The notes under the pieces were generated by a model. That model was not told the DNA's origin and did no database searches. It saw nothing but the letters and a program-made list of their open reading frames with translations. DNA of 64,000 bases. Origin: Pseudonocardia sp. (GTDB lineage: Bacteria; Actinomycetota; Actinomycetes; Mycobacteriales; Pseudonocardiaceae). Position numbers and translations under genes: made by a program. The stretch covers positions 33,418-97,417 of the forward strand of contig NZ_JAODNI010000204.1 of NCBI RefSeq assembly GCF_025465255.1, written 5' to 3'. This document shows, in pieces, positions 63,241-64,000 of this stretch; positions within the stretch are counted from its first letter, which is position 1; every line of letters starts with the position of its first letter.

Positions 63241-64000
63241 GTGCACATCTGGCCCGGCTCGCCCTACCCGCTGGGATCCAGGTTCGACGGCGGTGGCACC
63301 AACTTCGCGATCTTCTCCGAGGTCGCCGAGCGCATCGAGCTCTGCCTGTTCGACTCCGACGGCACCGAGACCCAGGTGCCGCTGCCGGAGCGCAACGGCC
63401 TGGTCTGGCACGGCTACATGCCCCGGGTCCGTCCCGGTCAGCGCTACGGCTACCGCGTGCACGGGCCGTACGACCCGGCCGCCGGGCTGCGCTGCAACCC
63501 GTCCAAGCTGTTGCTGGACCCGTACGCGAAGGCCGTCGACGGCCGGATCGAGTGGGGCCAGGCCCTGTTCTCCTACAACTTCGGGGACCCGGACTCCTTC
63601 AACGACGAGGACTCCGCGCCGCACACCATGAAGTCCGTGGTGATCGATCCGTACTTCGACTGGGCCGACGACCGGCCGCTGCGCATCCCCTACAACGAGA
63701 CCGTCATCTACGAGGCGCACGTCAAGGGCATGACGATGCGCCACCCGGACATCCCCAAGGACGTGCGCGGCACCTACGCCGGCCTCGCCCATCCGGCGAT
63801 GATCAAGCACTTCCGGGACCTGGGCGTCACGGCCGTCGAGCTGATGCCGGTGCACCAGTTCGTCGACGACTCCACCCTGCAGGACAAGGGCCTGTCGAAC
63901 TACTGGGGCTACAACACCATCGGCTTCTTCGCCCCGCACAACGGCTACACCTGCTTCGGCACCCGGGGTGAGCAGGTTCAGGAGTTCAAGACGATGGTCC
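63241..64000 (+). CDS. glgX: Glycogen debranching enzyme GlgX, 5' part (continues past window)
   Basis: The first 253 residues of a GH13 isoamylase-type debranching enzyme, which splits alpha-1,6 branches during glycogen or trehalose metabolism. The N-terminal CBM48 domain (PLGSRFDGGGTNFAIFSEVA, ERIELCLFD, GYRVHGPYDPAAGLRCNP) leads into the barrel (YEAHVKGMTMRHPD, GLAHPAMIKHFRDLGVTAVE, LMPVHQF, LSNYWGYNTIGFFAPH). GTG 63241 follows AGGAGG. Catalytic residues lie beyond the window. In actinomycetes glgX is often followed by treY/treZ, which would be outside. The gap of 81 bases after the terminator holds its promoter. Confidence 0.95.
   Translation, partial: MHIWPGSPYPLGSRFDGGGTNFAIFSEVAERIELCLFDSDGTETQVPLPERNGLVWHGYMPRVRPGQRYGYRVHGPYDPAAGLRCNPSKLLLDPYAKAVDGRIEWGQALFSYNFGDPDSFNDEDSAPHTMKSVVIDPYFDWADDRPLRIPYNETVIYEAHVKGMTMRHPDIPKDVRGTYAGLAHPAMIKHFRDLGVTAVELMPVHQFVDDSTLQDKGLSNYWGYNTIGFFAPHNGYTCFGTRGEQVQEFKTMV

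Overview
This is a very GC-rich (well above 70 percent by eye) actinobacterial chromosome segment. Codon choice is strongly G/C at third positions. Many genes start with GTG directly behind a TAnnnT -10 box, so leaderless mRNAs look common. Gene content (mycothiol-type DinB protein, SAM-IV and TPP riboswitches, an F420/PPOX-type protein, actinobacterial pxp and hut clusters) fits a Pseudonocardiales-like actinomycete. That placement is inference, not a proven assignment.

Layout. 0-9 kb: a small partial gene, a decayed ArsR/AHSA1 remnant, a TetR gene, heme oxygenase, a MarR-controlled ABC exporter, a TetR/cytochrome P450 divergent pair, a dGTPase and a uronate-dehydrogenase-like gene. 9.1-12.8 kb: the xylose operon xylA-xylB-ROK regulator. 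12.9-20.7 kb: a four-gene Wadjet (JetABCD) anti-plasmid SMC system on the minus strand, with jetD broken by a one-base frameshift. 20.8-25.3 kb: YggT, an RluA-type pseudouridine synthase, a secreted-repeat lipoprotein, an AtuA-like DUF1446 gene and a CoA-transferase pseudogene. 25.3-29.7 kb (minus): P450 and the 5-oxoprolinase operon pxpA-pxpB-pxpC-DUF1445 behind an operator-embedded promoter. 29.9-35 kb: a degenerate sensor-kinase-like ATPase, a YrdC/YciO protein, TPP riboswitch-thiC and a DinB protein. 35-51 kb: an SDR, a pyruvyl-transferase-like protein, a PPOX protein, STAS and fatty-acid-desaturase pseudogenes, a sulfatase-like membrane enzyme, ribA, a creatininase-family amidase, a methyltransferase, a CDP-alcohol phosphotransferase, half of a CtpI-type P-ATPase, PhoX and a VOC protein. 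50-59.5 kb: a SAM-IV riboswitch with a class V aminotransferase, then the histidine-utilisation operon hutH-hutU-amidohydrolase-hutF-hutI with a divergent IclR regulator. 59.5-64 kb: two SDR genes, a TetR gene with three AGACCGGTCT-type operators, the scar of a deleted peptide ABC transporter, beta-carbonic anhydrase and the start of glgX.

Two intergenic repeat families stand out. Family I is a roughly 47-bp imperfect palindrome found six times, in one case supplying the last codons and stop of a TetR gene. Family II is a pair of 24-bp palindromes always offset by 41 bp. Two of its three copies form the first 20-odd codons of two unrelated neighbouring enzymes (the hut amidohydrolase and HutF). 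At least seven loci are broken or remnants (ArsR/AHSA1, jetD, CoA-transferase, STAS, desaturase, CtpI half, opp transporter scar), so the region is decaying or carries some sequencing indels.
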